Shown piece after piece: positions 11,314 through 23,905 of a stretch of 64,000 nucleotides of DNA. Every line of letters starts with the position of its first letter. The first letter of the stretch is position 1. This DNA is from Antedon mediterranea. Its lineage: Eukaryota > Echinodermata > Crinoidea > Comatulida > Antedonidae. The DNA lies in NCBI RefSeq assembly GCF_964355755.1, contig NC_092673.1, forward strand, positions 25,983,001 through 26,047,000. Reading direction: 5' to 3'. Position numbers and translations under genes: made by a program. The notes beneath the pieces were generated by a model. The model ran no database searches, was not told the DNA's origin, and saw nothing but the letters and a program-made list of their open reading frames with translations.

Positions 11314-14300
11314 GGTACAGTAATAATATTATTATTCCGACCCTTGCAGCCAGTAAAGAACAATTTTAGATTTTAGTTGCTTTGGAAAGAAAAATATTAT
11401 GGAGCATCATTCAGAGGACACAAAACATAAAGAACAACAATTTAGGCCTATTTCAAATATGATTTATTCATTCGTTTTTTTTGTGAACGCAATAAATAGT
11501 AATTTAACCGTTGGTGGCGCTATTAATCTACAAATTATATTTTGACAGAAATTGTATAATAATTTTAGGAGTCATGGGATAATGTTTAAAATGATTAAAT
11601 TAGCCTAATAATATTATCAATAAGTAACTTTCGTTATTCTGCCTGCTTCGTAGGGCAATTTTGTAGTTCAATTAATTATAATTTATAGTATTCTCCCTCA
11701 ATAAATACGTTTAATATAGGCCATGCGAACTTGACCCAATCAGCCTTATCTCAAAAACGTTGTTGTTAATTATTAATTAGCTATCCAGGGAGGAGTAACT
11801 ATAATACTGTAAGGTAGATCTAGGCCAAATACGATTACTTCTATGTCAGTTGCTTTTTTTTCTTAAATACAACATAAGGCATGCATTTCATTGCATCATA
11901 TTATTCTCAACAGAACTCTGATATAAAACTTGTATGTAGGTGCGAATTCGGATTTATTTTGTAGTTTTAAAACCTCAAATAAATAAAAAAAAAACACAGT
12001 ACTTTAACATGCAATAGAAGTTTAAGGAGGGTAAAATACTACTTGTGAAGGCTACTATTGCATGATACATTCCTTAATAATAAAAAACCAATGTTGAGGA
12101 GGAAATTAAAGAATTGATCGAAGATACTGATTTCCAAAAGATATTTCCAACAAAAGAATAGAAACCTAGTTTTAGTTAAAGTTATTTTTATTTACATACG
12201 CATGCGCAGTTCAATTAAGTATGACAAAACAAAAAAGAGTGAGTTAGATCAGTTTCTACTTTTGAGAAAATGAATTTCTATTCTTATTCTCTAGCTATTT
12301 AAAGAATTATTGTATCGTGCAGAAGAAAGTTTGCTCGCTTGTGTGCGTCAAACATATTGAAACAATCTTATAAAATTAGAGATCTTATTGGGTTATAAAT
12401 GCCCTATTAATCCACGTGATCTTCTTCGTGACCCCGAGGGTCCTGTTAGCATTAAAGATCATTAATTTAAGAATTTCTTTGATATAAATGATGACGCAAC
12501 AGTAAATTAATTCCAATCAAGGGAATATTGAGTGTCAATGGCTGTTAGTTCGTATCTTAGAATTGCACGGGGATAATCAAACGAAAACCGATGTTCACAC
12601 TATCTCTCAGCTTGTTAAGTGATGTATATAAGTTATCTTTAAGCGATATCTTTAAAATAATAATTATTATAATCAAATAGGTTACAGAAATAGTTGGGCA
12701 CAATATTATTTAGGAAATAGTTGGATTAAAGTGTATTTATATATCACTAACATGTAGGCCTACTCTGTACTGTATCAGTGACGTAAGCTAAAAGTTTACC
12801 TCTGGTCATAAGGTGGATTTAATAACATTTTAATTGATAATTCTTTTAATTTTTCTTTTGCAACATTGATGATAATATTAACCTGTACTGATTTTGTTTC
12901 CCAGGCCGCATTATTGTCATTAAAATTGAAATGACGTTCATCATTGGTCTTATGTGCACTGAATAGGGGCTGGAAGTTGTGCACTGAGGGGCTAGTCGTA
13001 TGTGCACTGAAAGGGGCTAACAGTTGTGCACTGATGGGCTAGTCGTATGTGCACTGAAAGGCTGAAAGGGGCTAGCAGTTGTGCACTGAGGGGCTAGTCA
13101 TGTGTGAAATGAATAGGGATGGCCGATATGTGTTCAAAGAGTGAAATTACACATTGTAAGTTAAATGTATATAGCGCAAAATACAAATAGTCTCTATGCG
13201 CTGTTTAGCACAAGTGTGAAAATGAAAATGTTGATGTCAAATAAACCACGAAATAGCCTAAATAAACCGAATAAATTGACAACAGAAAAAGTCCGAAAAC
13301 GGAATCTCACATCACCACACTGTTTCACTAACTTGTCAAAACATGCTAACTATTGACTATCCTGCCTAACAAACAATCAATCATACTGGTATGAAAAGTC
13401 TACCCTTCCCATAATTCAAACATACTGAAGTAAATGGATATTTAAGGGTTTTGTATTTACTGTTGGTTTATTACATGTGGTACACTTCAATATAGAAACG
13501 ATAAAGATAACCATGACAATAAATGTTTGCTAATGGATAATTGTTTTATATATTTTACATATAGTAAAAGTACACTCTTATGAATTAGACATATATTACC
13601 TAGCAATCCTTTTTGATCCACGTATGTGCATTTAAAGTAATGATCTATTTAAACCTTGATAAGATAAAAATAACTCAAATCAATAGTACATTATATACTA
13701 TTATAATAATTATAATAAATGTATAGAGATGTCTGTATGCATGCATGGTGTACAGTTCGTGTTTACATGATGGAGTGCGAACGCACACACATGTGTTTAT
13801 TTAGGCCTGTATGTATGCCTATTTATGTACACGTCTATATAATTATAACTTTTAAAAACAATTTTGATTTTGATTTTGATTAATATTAATAAATGAGTAA
13901 ATGGTTATAGCATAATTGTATAAAACACAAGCAATATGATTACTTGTTATTGTTATTATTGATATTCTAATGTTGAATAAAATTGAATAAAGGTGGTACA
14001 TGCCACAAAAATATTTTTAAAAAATGTGGTACACTAGGAATGACCATTTGGTTTTCGCGAAAGGTTCTGGGTTAAAAACCTTTATTTACTTGTGTTTACC
14101 GCCGAATTGAACAGTCATGAGCTGTATATGTTTTGAATTTGATAACAATTTTAGCACAGGTATAATTTATATAACCTTTTTTTACTTTTATCATTATTCT
14201 GTCAGTTAATTTGCCTTTTGATTTATACTTTTTATATAATAAATTATTATATAAAACAGTGAAATATACTATTACTAATAGTAACGCCCACAGCATGTAA

Positions 14301-14560
14301 AATGGTCATGTGATTTGTTGTAGTGGATATTAAAAGTAATCATTTCCAACAATAATTGGCCTTGAGCTTATGGGAAAAAAATATCCCGTCATATTTAAAG
14401 GACTGACCAATGAGGTGATGAATTTGCAATCTTAGTTGTGAGGTAATCAAATTGTGCAAGGAGCCGGTGGGATTACTGTCTACTCAGGCTCGGATTATCT
14501 AAGTTCGTAGAAGTTGATTTCAAACTTGTCCAGGGCACGAAATTTCCACTTCGATATAAG
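11314..14560. other. Intergenic, upstream of peptide gene B
   Basis: AT-rich, with the tandem repeat at 12953 and scattered AGGCCTA. At 12432-12455 a 24-base stretch resembles the upstream region of peptide gene A (4657-4680). No cysteine-domain exon was found after it. Confidence 0.5.
12953..13115. repeat. Irregular tandem repeat
   Basis: About six alternations of TGTGCACTGA with GGGGCTAGTCGTA or GGGGCTAACAGTT. Unit roughly 26 bp, diverged. Confidence 0.8.
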
Positions 14561-14600
14561 TATAAATATACGAGCAAGTAAGTAGTTAGATTCATTTCAT
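14561..14600 (+). promoter_or_regulatory. TATA box and probable start site of peptide gene B
   Basis: TATAAATATA at 14561-14570 stands about 30 bases ahead of a TTCATTTC stretch and about 150 bases ahead of the first GTAAGT donor (14716). This is the same arrangement as at peptide gene A. The start is inferred from spacing. Confidence 0.5.
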
Positions 14601-17600
14601 GTCTGTACGGCGGACTGAATCATACTACAGGTCAACGATACTGTAAGACATAGGAAAACCATCGATTATTATTATCCTTGTTAAAAGACGTTACTCTGTA
14701 CATATTTACATAAACGTAAGTGAACTCTTTATTTTTTATTATTGCATTATTTTGGACTTAATTTACGATTGTCGTTTTTATTTGGTTATCTTTCTAGTTT
14801 TATGTTTATTGGTTAATGGAATGCAACATTTTTAATTTAGGACGAAACGCAAGGACGAAGCTCGACGCAATTAATTTTACCATTCACGACGAGATGGATC
14901 AACATCTATCGTGTCGTGATTGGTCAAATTCATTGCGTTGCGCTTGCGTTGCGTCCAAGTGGGGACCGTAGAATGAGTAATTTGAGTTAAAATAGACTTT
15001 GATAATAAGGAAACATGTACGTTTCTGTAGGATCAGACGATTTTTTAGACGACGATAGAATATTACCAATAGTATAACATGGGTACACGTGCGTAATTAG
15101 TGAGTGATACGGCGGCGACGAAAGCATATCAAACCACAATTCATGCACACGCGATAGGCTACTAACGGCTGGGTACTATTAAAGTATATAATAAAAATGG
15201 GCCATTAAATCCTAAATCAACATGATACAACATATTACAGTAAATAAATATTTGTAATTAAAAAGCGAAGTGTTGCTATAATAATAAAATGGGTCTTTTA
15301 AGCCGAAGTTATTGTGATATATCTTAACATTAATAATAATAATAATAGGTTTGCAATTAATAGCAGATAACAACCATTATGGAACATAATACAATGATTG
15401 ATATCAATTATTGCATACGTCACCCAGATGTTGTTATATATAACCGTAGTAAAAAAAAACGGGTTCTTTCAGCCGAAATTATCTTATAACATAATATACA
15501 CATTAGAGATTTGTAATTAGCAGTGTATAGAATAATAACAACCGGTTTTAATCTTAATAAGATGGCACTAACATGATTGATAATAATGTATACGTCGTCC
15601 TTATAGTGTTGCTATAGTGTTACGTCTGTCAAATTCATGATTTATTTTGACATAGGTACATTAGTTGATAATGATAAATCTCTTATTGTTTATAATCAGA
15701 TATGTATCATACGTCGCTGCAGTAGATTGAAAGCCAATGTACGAATGCAGCAATAATAAGTATGCATTGTATTCGTTATACAATGACATAGGATTCTTAA
15801 TGTTGTATTATAATGTTCGCGAACGTTCATATTCGGTAAATGAACACTGTTATATCATATATTAATATCAGGGAATGGCGCCTGCTATTAATTTACTGGT
15901 TGTTGTTTACGTGCAATGGGTTGTGTCTAATTTTGTATTATGGACCCACGTAAAAAAAGACCTATCAATTAACTTAGGCCTATATTAATGTTTTATATGC
16001 GCGGGGGAAAAAGCAGTTTAGATTAGTGATAGATATATAAATTTACCGCAATACCAGAGAAGAATAAATTTCACTCTTCCCTGGCAATACATATTTAGGA
16101 GGGTTTTTTTTAAACTATTTAACTATTTTGACTATTTTAAAACTGTGTGTTTAAATCAAGATCAATGTTTTCTCGTTCGTTTCCTGAAAAATCTTATTCA
16201 CTTTTACTTGTTGTTCAACTCATATATTCTAAATAAGGAAACATGTTTTATGTTTACCGTTGCTTTTTCGTCCATGACATAAACAAAGCATTTTCCAATT
16301 ATTGGATCAATGAAGTCATTATCTTTTCTTATCTCAGATCAGTATCCAACGATGAATCGGGTGATGAAGCAAAGCACGATACTTGTAATGGCCGCTTTAC
16401 TGTTATTGTGTCTTATGGTGGATGTTAGCGAGTCAGCGTCGTCTCCGAACCGTAGGAACAGGTACAGGATGAAGCTAAGCCGAAAGTTAATGCAACCATC
16501 TACGGGAAATGTAAGTAGTTTGTAGTCTATAATCTGACACTAAGCCCCCAGAAGACGAACTGTTTTTTACGGTAAAGCAATTTCGAAGTATTTATAGTTG
16601 GTTGGGGATATTCCTTTAATATTGACCGAAATATTTCGGAATGTTGGTTCACATTAGAGCAACATTAAGCCGATCGTAATTCATTCAGACCAATCACAAC
16701 GCGATGGGTCATCCGGACTGCCACTTGTGATTGGTTAACTCACTAATTTGTGTAAATAGCCAGATGGGTTATGGATATCTAAAAAATTAAAAGATGATTT
16801 CTGCGAAGGAATTACACGTAAATTCTTTAGTCTTTTACACACAAAAATGTTAGCATATTTTTAGAAATATATCGAGTGTTATAATAAATAACTGTGATAA
16901 ATGGAAATAGTCATATTTTCAAAACCGATTAATTGAACAATACATAAAACATTCACTTAATAATATTCAGATCCTAATGGGATTAAACTGTACTGAATGT
17001 AATCGTTCAAATACAACATTCTACAAAGTTCGAACCCATTGGTCAAATCAACATCTATAAACTAATTGTTATAGGGTGATCACTTTTATGATAAAAGAGA
17101 CTTCAACAGTTAACGATATTTATTTGTTTAGTATTGATGTATATACACAATATAAAATGAAAATGTATTTAATTAGGAAATCCTTACGGATCAGTAATAG
17201 GCTCTTATTATAGGCAAAACTTTCTTGACCTACTCCTATGAGTATACCACCTATTTATCTATAAATATATAATATCTACATACTAAAAATAACGTATAAG
17301 TCATCCTACTTCTACCGTCTACATTTTTAATAGATTTTGTTTAAAATTATACACTGGAAACCCAGCCTTTTAGCAAATAATTCTATATAATAAAAAAACA
17401 TCGATGACCGACAGGTTGAGCTTCAATTTTAAAACTTGAATCACAAATGGTTTTTTTTATGATATTCAATACATCATGGGTTGATAACAATTATTTAATA
17501 TAAAAAATGAATTAAAAGCATTTTTATTACGCTGAAATATGAAAGGTCTTATCAAGTTACATACGTTATATGTCATATAACAGGGGACTGATGAAATAGA

Positions 17601-18660
17601 GTCAAAGAAATATTAATCATTTTTTATATCACGTTTAAGGTACATCAAGTTAAACTAACTCTGGTATCTTCTTCAGACAAGAAGGAATTTCTTTTTCAAT
17701 TATAAATATTATTTACGTCGTGTAACAACGTGTATTAATTTTGTAACGAAACGTTTCACATATTTAAAATGAAACTATAATCCTTTCATGCCAATCTTTA
17801 CTTTAATATGATACTTTATTGTACTTTTTATGTTTGTTTTTTTTTTAAAGTTTCGTGGATCATCATGCGCCACAGACAAAAGTGGACGACTTTGCTCAGT
17901 CAATCCAAAAAGCTGGGTGTCCGGACTGACCGAATGCTGCCCAGGTTACAAGTGTGTCGTCACAATGCAGACGGTACCAGGTTTTACGATAACTCGTGTC
18001 AGACCACAATGCAAGCCCACATGAAAAGCTGCTGGAGAAACGAGACAATAAAACACCTATACTACAAGAATATTATATTTGTATCGTTAATTTGGTTACA
18101 GGAATGTCTGGGAAGCTACGGTACCCTACAATATCTGACCTGAAACAATTTATTCTTTTAAATGTACCAAACCTCACTAGCTCGTCTGTGGACACCCACC
18201 CGCTGGGAGAAGCAACCCCGTGTGCATTACAGTTTGTCAGCATCCAGCATCATACAAACACTAAACGTGTTACGAAATTTAACTTTAGGGCTAGACAGTC
18301 TCATAAGTATACGGTGACTTACTGTGAATTGAACGTATAAAACACAGACCTGCCAAGATGTCGAGAAGACAACAAAACAAAATTAACCTCAGTTGTATTG
18401 TCATGAGACTCATTCTTGCCTTACAGGAAATGTTCAGTCCCGCTAAATAATAAACCAAGATTTACGAAAATGAATTTGAAAAAAAAAAAATTAAATACGA
18501 AGAAACCAACAGAAACCAGTAATAAAACTCATTAGGAAACAAATCAGACACAATTACAGAAGTTATTGATAAAACTTTTGTTTATAGAGAAATTAAATTA
18601 CTTCATACTAATATTAATAACAATTTCCTCGTCCACAATATAAAATATAAATAAACTTAT
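14592..18660 (+). CDS. Secreted six-cysteine knottin-like peptide precursor, copy B
   Basis: Paralogue of the gene at 4.8-7.3 kb with the same structure. Non-coding exon ~14592-14715 (donor GTAAGT); exon 2 16338-16510 with ATG at 16352 (a second in-frame ATG at 16364 is possible); exon 3 17851-18024 ending in TGA. The coding intron is phase 0 (GTAAGT...TTTAAAG). The product is 110 residues. The signal peptide is residues 1 to about 29 (Leu-rich core, SESA cut). A basic segment follows (residues 30-53, with RR and RK sites). The cysteine domain is residues 54-110, again C-x8-C-x13-CC-x4-C-x18-C. Shared residues include SC-x-TDK, a Trp before the CC, ECC-x-G-aromatic-KCV and a Pro shortly before the last Cys. 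The segment before the domain is poorly conserved, as expected for a discarded pro-region. Poly(A) signals are possible at 18047 and ~18648. Function unknown. Confidence 0.77.
14839..14970. mobile_element. MITE family 2, diverged
   Basis: ACGCAAGGACG arm, GTCGTGATTGGTCAAATTCA and TTGCGTTGCGTCCAAGTGGG arm. It lies inside the first intron of peptide gene B. Confidence 0.7.
16650..16757. mobile_element. Probable degenerate MITE family 2 relic
   Basis: Retains GACCAATCACAACGCGATGG and CTTGTGATTGGTTAACTCAC, facing each other, in the second intron of peptide gene B. Ends not recognisable. Confidence 0.45.
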
Positions 18661-19333
18661 TGAGTTTTATATACTTGTATTGTTGTATAAATGTTAAAAT
18701 GGTGTGCAATGCTTGAATACCTTTATTTATTTGTTAAGAATGAACTTTGGTGAATTTTAGAAGTGAACCTTCCACCGAATTGTTCGCATACTAATGAAAA
18801 ATAGTAAATTATTTGAATCAAAACTAGAAAAGACAATTACTGGGTTACAATGATTGAACATGGACTTTCGCAACGAGAAGTTTATACGGCCCATTATAAA
18901 AACATGTATAAAAAGTACAGTTATAATTTGTGGTTTTCAATCCTCTATTCACATTTCGTATAATAATGTATAACACGTGTAGTATTATAGTTTATTGTAA
19001 TTATTTTATGTATAATTGTGTATTATTTGTACATTACAATGTAACAGTTGTATAAAATATATTTGTTGTAGCAGGTACTGCTGACAAGTTACAAGCAATA
19101 TGTTTTCTCCAAAATTTCAACCATTTTTAAACAAACTTGTATGGGTCTTAGGGATATGTACTTTAATATTTACGGATATTTAATGTTATCAATATTAGGC
19201 CTACTTAACTAAATTAACAAAACACACTCGGAGTCTTGGGTTTTTAGATCAATTTATAGGTAATTTCTTGTTATACAAAGCTTTTTGCGACAACCTACAA
19301 GCAGATCGAAAATCAAAAGCTACCTTTATTTAA

Positions 19334-19364
19334 GGCACCGACCTGGTAATTATTACCAGGTCAG
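19334..19364. repeat. Near-perfect palindrome
   Basis: GGCACCGACCTGGTAA faces TTACCAGGTCAGTGCT across a three-base loop, with one mismatch. It lies just before a family 3 MITE. Confidence 0.8.
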
Positions 19365-19370
19365 TGCTTA

Positions 19371-19578
19371 AGCATGGTTCCCACTAGAATGCAACGCAGC
19401 GACGTATAGACGCAAAGTGATGTATTGCGTAATCACAAGTGGGAACCGACGATGCAACAGTTCTGCAAACATCGCAGGTTTGATTTCACACAGGCGGGGG
19501 CAAACACAATGATTGGAAGGGTATTTCCTTGCGTGGCGTAGATTGCGTTATGTTGCGTCGCTAGTGGGAACCACGTTT
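19371..19578. mobile_element. MITE family 3 (family 2 ends, different core)
   Basis: Outer ends AGCATGGTTCCCACTAGAA and GCTAGTGGGAACCACGTTTT. The core has ATCACAAGTGGGAACCGACG and ATCGCAGGTTTGATTTCACA, which is unlike family 2 but shared with 30006-30206. Confidence 0.8.
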
Positions 19579-20034
19579 TAATGAATTACGAAAAAGTCAG
19601 AATATAGTCTCTATTTATATAATCAGGTATAGTCTTTCTACAACAATAGTTTGAAATCATTAAGCATTGTAATGGTTCATCAATAGATTATTTTGAGATA
19701 TCATAGTTTTGATGAATAAATGAATGCATTTACGCTGTTCATCAATATATTTATTAATTACTTTATAAAATCAATTTATTGGAGTCTTTTAATAATTAAA
19801 ATGCACTCGTATTGGAAACAAATTAAGCCGTAATCACAATATTGGACTATTTGTGCTAAACTAATGACGTCATGTAGCTAAAACAAATGAAATAATTAGT
19901 AGTTATCAGTTGAAAATAAACAAATATGTGCTTATTAGTTGTTGTTTTGTCAAGCCAAAGTCAGATTCTATAATACGTGAAATTTCTTTACCTAATTACC
20001 TTTGGGATCAGTGATCGTCAAGCTTGGTTCCCTC

Positions 20035-20219
20035 TTAAGCGTGGTTCCCACTAGCGACGCAACGCAAGGACGTAACGCAATGCAAGTGAATTGACCAATC
20101 ACAAGCGATGGCTTATTCGCTTGTGATTGCTAACTGTCTATAACTTCGCTTGTCATTGGTTAAAACGCTTGCGTTGCGTTTACGTCCTTGCGTTACGTTC
20201 TAGTGGGAACCAAGCTTTA
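20035..20219. mobile_element. MITE family 2, complete
   Basis: AAGCGTGGTTCCCACTAGCG ... TCTAGTGGGAACCAAGCTTT, with an internal hairpin around ATGGCTTATTCGCTTGTGAT. Confidence 0.88.
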
Positions 20220-20330
20220 GACGCAACGCAAGAACGTAAACGCAACGCAAGCGAGTTGACCAATGACAAGCGACAGTTCGAATAATCCATCGCTTGTGAT
20301 TGGTCAATTTACTTCTTTGGGTCTCAAGTG
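20219..20330. mobile_element. MITE family 2, truncated copy joined to the previous one
   Basis: GACGCAACGCAAGAACGTAA through ATCGCTTGTGATTGGTCAAT, then decays. Confidence 0.75.
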
Positions 20331-20418
20331 CGTGTTAAGCATGGTATGCCGAGTCATGACTCGATTGGTCTGTAATTGGAAGTGTCCTACGACTTGACGC
20401 CTTCTTGCAAAGGGTTCT

Positions 20419-20550
20419 TTTGGTTCCCACTAGAACGCAACGGCAGGCAATCTCAAGTGATGGATTATTCGAACAGTCGCGTGTGATTGGTCAACTCGCT
20501 TGCGTTGCGTCTACGTCCTTGCGTTGTGTCATAGTGGGAACCAAGCTTTA
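20419..20550. mobile_element. MITE family 2, third copy of the cluster
   Basis: TGGTTCCCACTAGAACGCAA ... GTGTCATAGTGGGAACCAAG, with the CAACTCGCTTGCGTTGCGTC arm. Confidence 0.85.
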
Positions 20551-21445
20551 CTGATTCTAATATTACATTTAAAAATACACAAAATACGGTGTCGTGATAG
20601 CAACATGGATAGGCACATAGTTAAATAATCTCTCTACAATTTTTAAACATAATATATGATAGTGTATGATTCATGACTTGACGTCAAAATACACTTATTC
20701 ATTGTCATTACTTTATCAGACCTCACAGTAACACAAGTTATGTAAACGCCTTCAGTTATGTTATTAATGTTATGTTTCACATTTATGTGAATTGTAGTTT
20801 GATGACAACATTCAATAACCTGCACAATTGCGATATACGATAACCTTACACAAATTGAAAGTGTGCGCTCTCTTTAAAACATGACCTCTATGTCAACGTA
20901 CACAAGGAACAACGACAGAAACAACAAAACAACTCAATTATCATTAATATGAATTGCAACGTTTGTTCCTAATTGTGTACTTTGAGATAACTGTGCCAAG
21001 GAGAATGGTAATTTAGTAAAGAATGGGTTTCTAAAATCAAAACTATATTTAGAATATGTTATGACTTAGTGAATAATTCCTTAATCTTGTCAGTGTGTAT
21101 AATGCTAATGAATTGCTCGTTATCGAGTAAAACCAAATTATTTTTCTTTCACGTGTTTAGTGGGTGATGATTGCTATTAAACCTAAAAAGGTTATCAAAT
21201 CGATAGTGGATTATAGTAGGCCTCATACAGTGTAGAAAATGTATTTTTGGCAGGTGGTTGGGGGTCGGGACGAATTAGCTTCCGAAGCATGCTTGCCAAG
21301 GAGTTTGAATAAAGGAGAGGGACCACGATGCCATGTAATGGGTAAAGAAACTTTGGACTAATGTCTATACGTGCCAAACGCAACTTCCGAGACGGTCGGT
21401 ACACAGCTTCTATGCCTGTTAAACACGCACACACACACATATACA

Positions 21446-21569
21446 AAGCTTAGTTACCAGGGACGCAACGCATGGACGTGGACGTATGCGCAACACTCAA
21501 GTGATTTGACCAATAAACGCGATGATCCATCCATCCAACCAACCATGCGTTACATCCTAATGGGAAAGC
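21446..21569. mobile_element. MITE family 2, degenerate
   Basis: AAGCTTAGTTACCAGGGACG, ACGCAACGCATGGACGTGGA and ACATCCTAATGGGAAAGCT preserve both ends; the core is disrupted. Confidence 0.6.
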
Positions 21570-21736
21570 TATTTAAACGGTGGGATGCCCATGCGTGTCA
21601 AGAGATACAGGGAGTAAAATGTTACACTTCTCTATATATTATCTATACCTGGTCTAAACTAAAGGCCTACGCACACACATATAAAAGTATATATCATGGA
21701 GGAGTGAAATTACATGTACACACTTTACAAAACATT

Positions 21737-21889
21737 TAAAGCCTTGTCTATACTCTCAAAATTTATGTGACAGAAAATGTGATATGCCCATATATGGACA
21801 TGACGATAATACCATATTTGGGCATATCACTAACATAATTGGGCACATCACACTTTTTTTGTCAAACTAGTTTAATAGTGTGGACAGGA
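21737..21889. mobile_element. Palindromic MITE, family 1
   Basis: Ends resemble AAGCTCTGTCTACACTATCA and its complement. The core carries TGATGTGCCCATATATGGAC, GATGTCATATCACTACCATA and GGGCACATCACA. This copy is nearly full length. Confidence 0.85.
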
Positions 21890-23775
21890 ATTAATACTAT
21901 TTTTGCGTGACTATGCCCACGCAGATTTGCATCCACGCCGAACCGCGAGCGCGTAGGACACACTCAACAAACTCTAAGAACACTCGAAGTTAATGACAGT
22001 CTAATCACGTTAAATCAAACACGTAAGAATAGATTAAATATTGTAAAGAAATGATAAACTGTTTTCACAAATTGACTTAGCTAAGCCGTTCATTATAAGA
22101 AGGATTACATTGAAATATCGAACATGAGATAGCAGAACTAAGTACCCATGACAAGATTGCGTAACAAAATAAAGATGACATTAAATAAAAACAAAATAAA
22201 TGTTATAACACTACTCGAAACTTATTTGATGTATGAGGTATATGGTTAATGAACATGGTTTTTGATTAATTTCATTATTTTTGTGCTTATCGATAAATCG
22301 TTTATGGTCACAAACCAAAAGAGCTTCGAAAAATCTCGACAAAATCCTCTACCTCCTCTCATCTTCTAGAGAAAAATAAAAAGTGCGATACAGATTAAAG
22401 AGCTACCAAATAAATTAATCTGATTTTATTCATACAGGCAAACAAAAATAACTATTCTAGTACAGTAGAGTAATGAGTCAGTGTAAAGTCTAAACAGGCC
22501 TACATTTGCCAAGTTTCAACGTCGTGGGTGTTTTTCCATACAGTTGTAATCTCCATACCCAGGGGTATAATTATACAATACTCGATTGGATCATTATATT
22601 GCCCAAATACAATATTTTCACACTGACCCACCGTCACATGGCTGAAATTTTGAATGCATGCGCGTCATAGCTGTTCTATAAGATGTGTTTAAAGGCCAAT
22701 CTACACAGACAATCGTAACAGTAAGCGGCAAACCGCGTAGCTTGTTCGCACATAAAATCTGTATCTATCTATCCTGAGCCGAAACTACCCGTCGGCTTCG
22801 CGTTATGTGTATAAAAGGAATAACATAGATTCTAAATTTATTTGTATTACCGTTACCGCTCGTCTGTGTAAATTGGCCTTTAATTGGCCTTTTAGGTGGT
22901 GGGGGAAAATCAGTCCAGGCGACCCTACCCTCGTCGTCGTTTGCTCACCGACTACATTGTGCATGTTATGTAATAATCATACGACACGTGTAAAGCAAAG
23001 AATTTAATCTCATGCTGTACGCATTGAATTAATCATAATTTCAAATATCTTTATTTTAATCTTTTACTTAACAATTTTTACAAGAAGCCGTCATCCAAAT
23101 GTAAAAACATGATTAGTATACTTAACGCATTACATAACCGGTTTAGGCCCTACTTTAACTTCATAACAACAATATGAATAATTTATCATATCTGCATGCA
23201 AGTTTACAGAGACGATACTAATAATTATTCTTTAATATCGCGTTACGTCGATTTAAAATAACTACCGGTATTAAGTAATGCTGATTTCCAGTATTATGGA
23301 TATCAAACGTACATTGAATATGGACCACAGTGTTCGCTATTTCGTCATCGAGTATTTCTGTGACGTAAACACTATGGGAACCCGGCTGTCTGAGATCGAT
23401 GGAGCCATGGTGAAAGTGTGTTAATGACGTAGTTGATGATAAATCAAGTGTCTAATTTACTAATGATCAATCGATTTTTATATTAGTTATCGAGGAAAAC
23501 AATTAAATTACAATCGGTTATTTTCGAATCTTATCTTTCTTCAGGGCTAACTATTGCGTTGAAATATACAATACAATGACGTGACGTATCTGACTATCAT
23601 TATTATTATAGGCCTAAGATTGATCAAAGTCGATAAATAATTGTTGCTGCCCCGATGTCATCTTCATTTAAAAAAAAGAATTAGGGTAGGAATAAACAGA
23701 TTATAAATCAGGCAAAACTAGGCTCCTAACGACTTTCCACCGAGGAGCCAGAATTCAAGTAACGTACAGTTTGTT

Positions 23776-23905
23776 TGCTATCGGACGCAACTTAACCACG
23801 TAAGCGCACAACGCAAGTGAGTTGACCATTGACCAGCGAAATTTCAGGCGATCCGTCGCGTTGTAATTAGTCAAATTACTTGCTTTGTGCGCCTATAACG
23901 TCTAT
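23776..23905. mobile_element. MITE family 2, degenerate
   Basis: GGACGCAACTTAACCACGTA, AACGCAAGTGAGTTGACCAT and CGCGTTGTAATTAGTCAAAT in the expected order; ends eroded. Confidence 0.55.

Noticed and set aside
17808-18340. Overlapping plus-strand frames of 111 and 114 codons
   Set aside because: They are shadows over exon 3 and the 3'UTR of peptide gene B. Only the frame from 17851 keeps splice phase and cysteine spacing.
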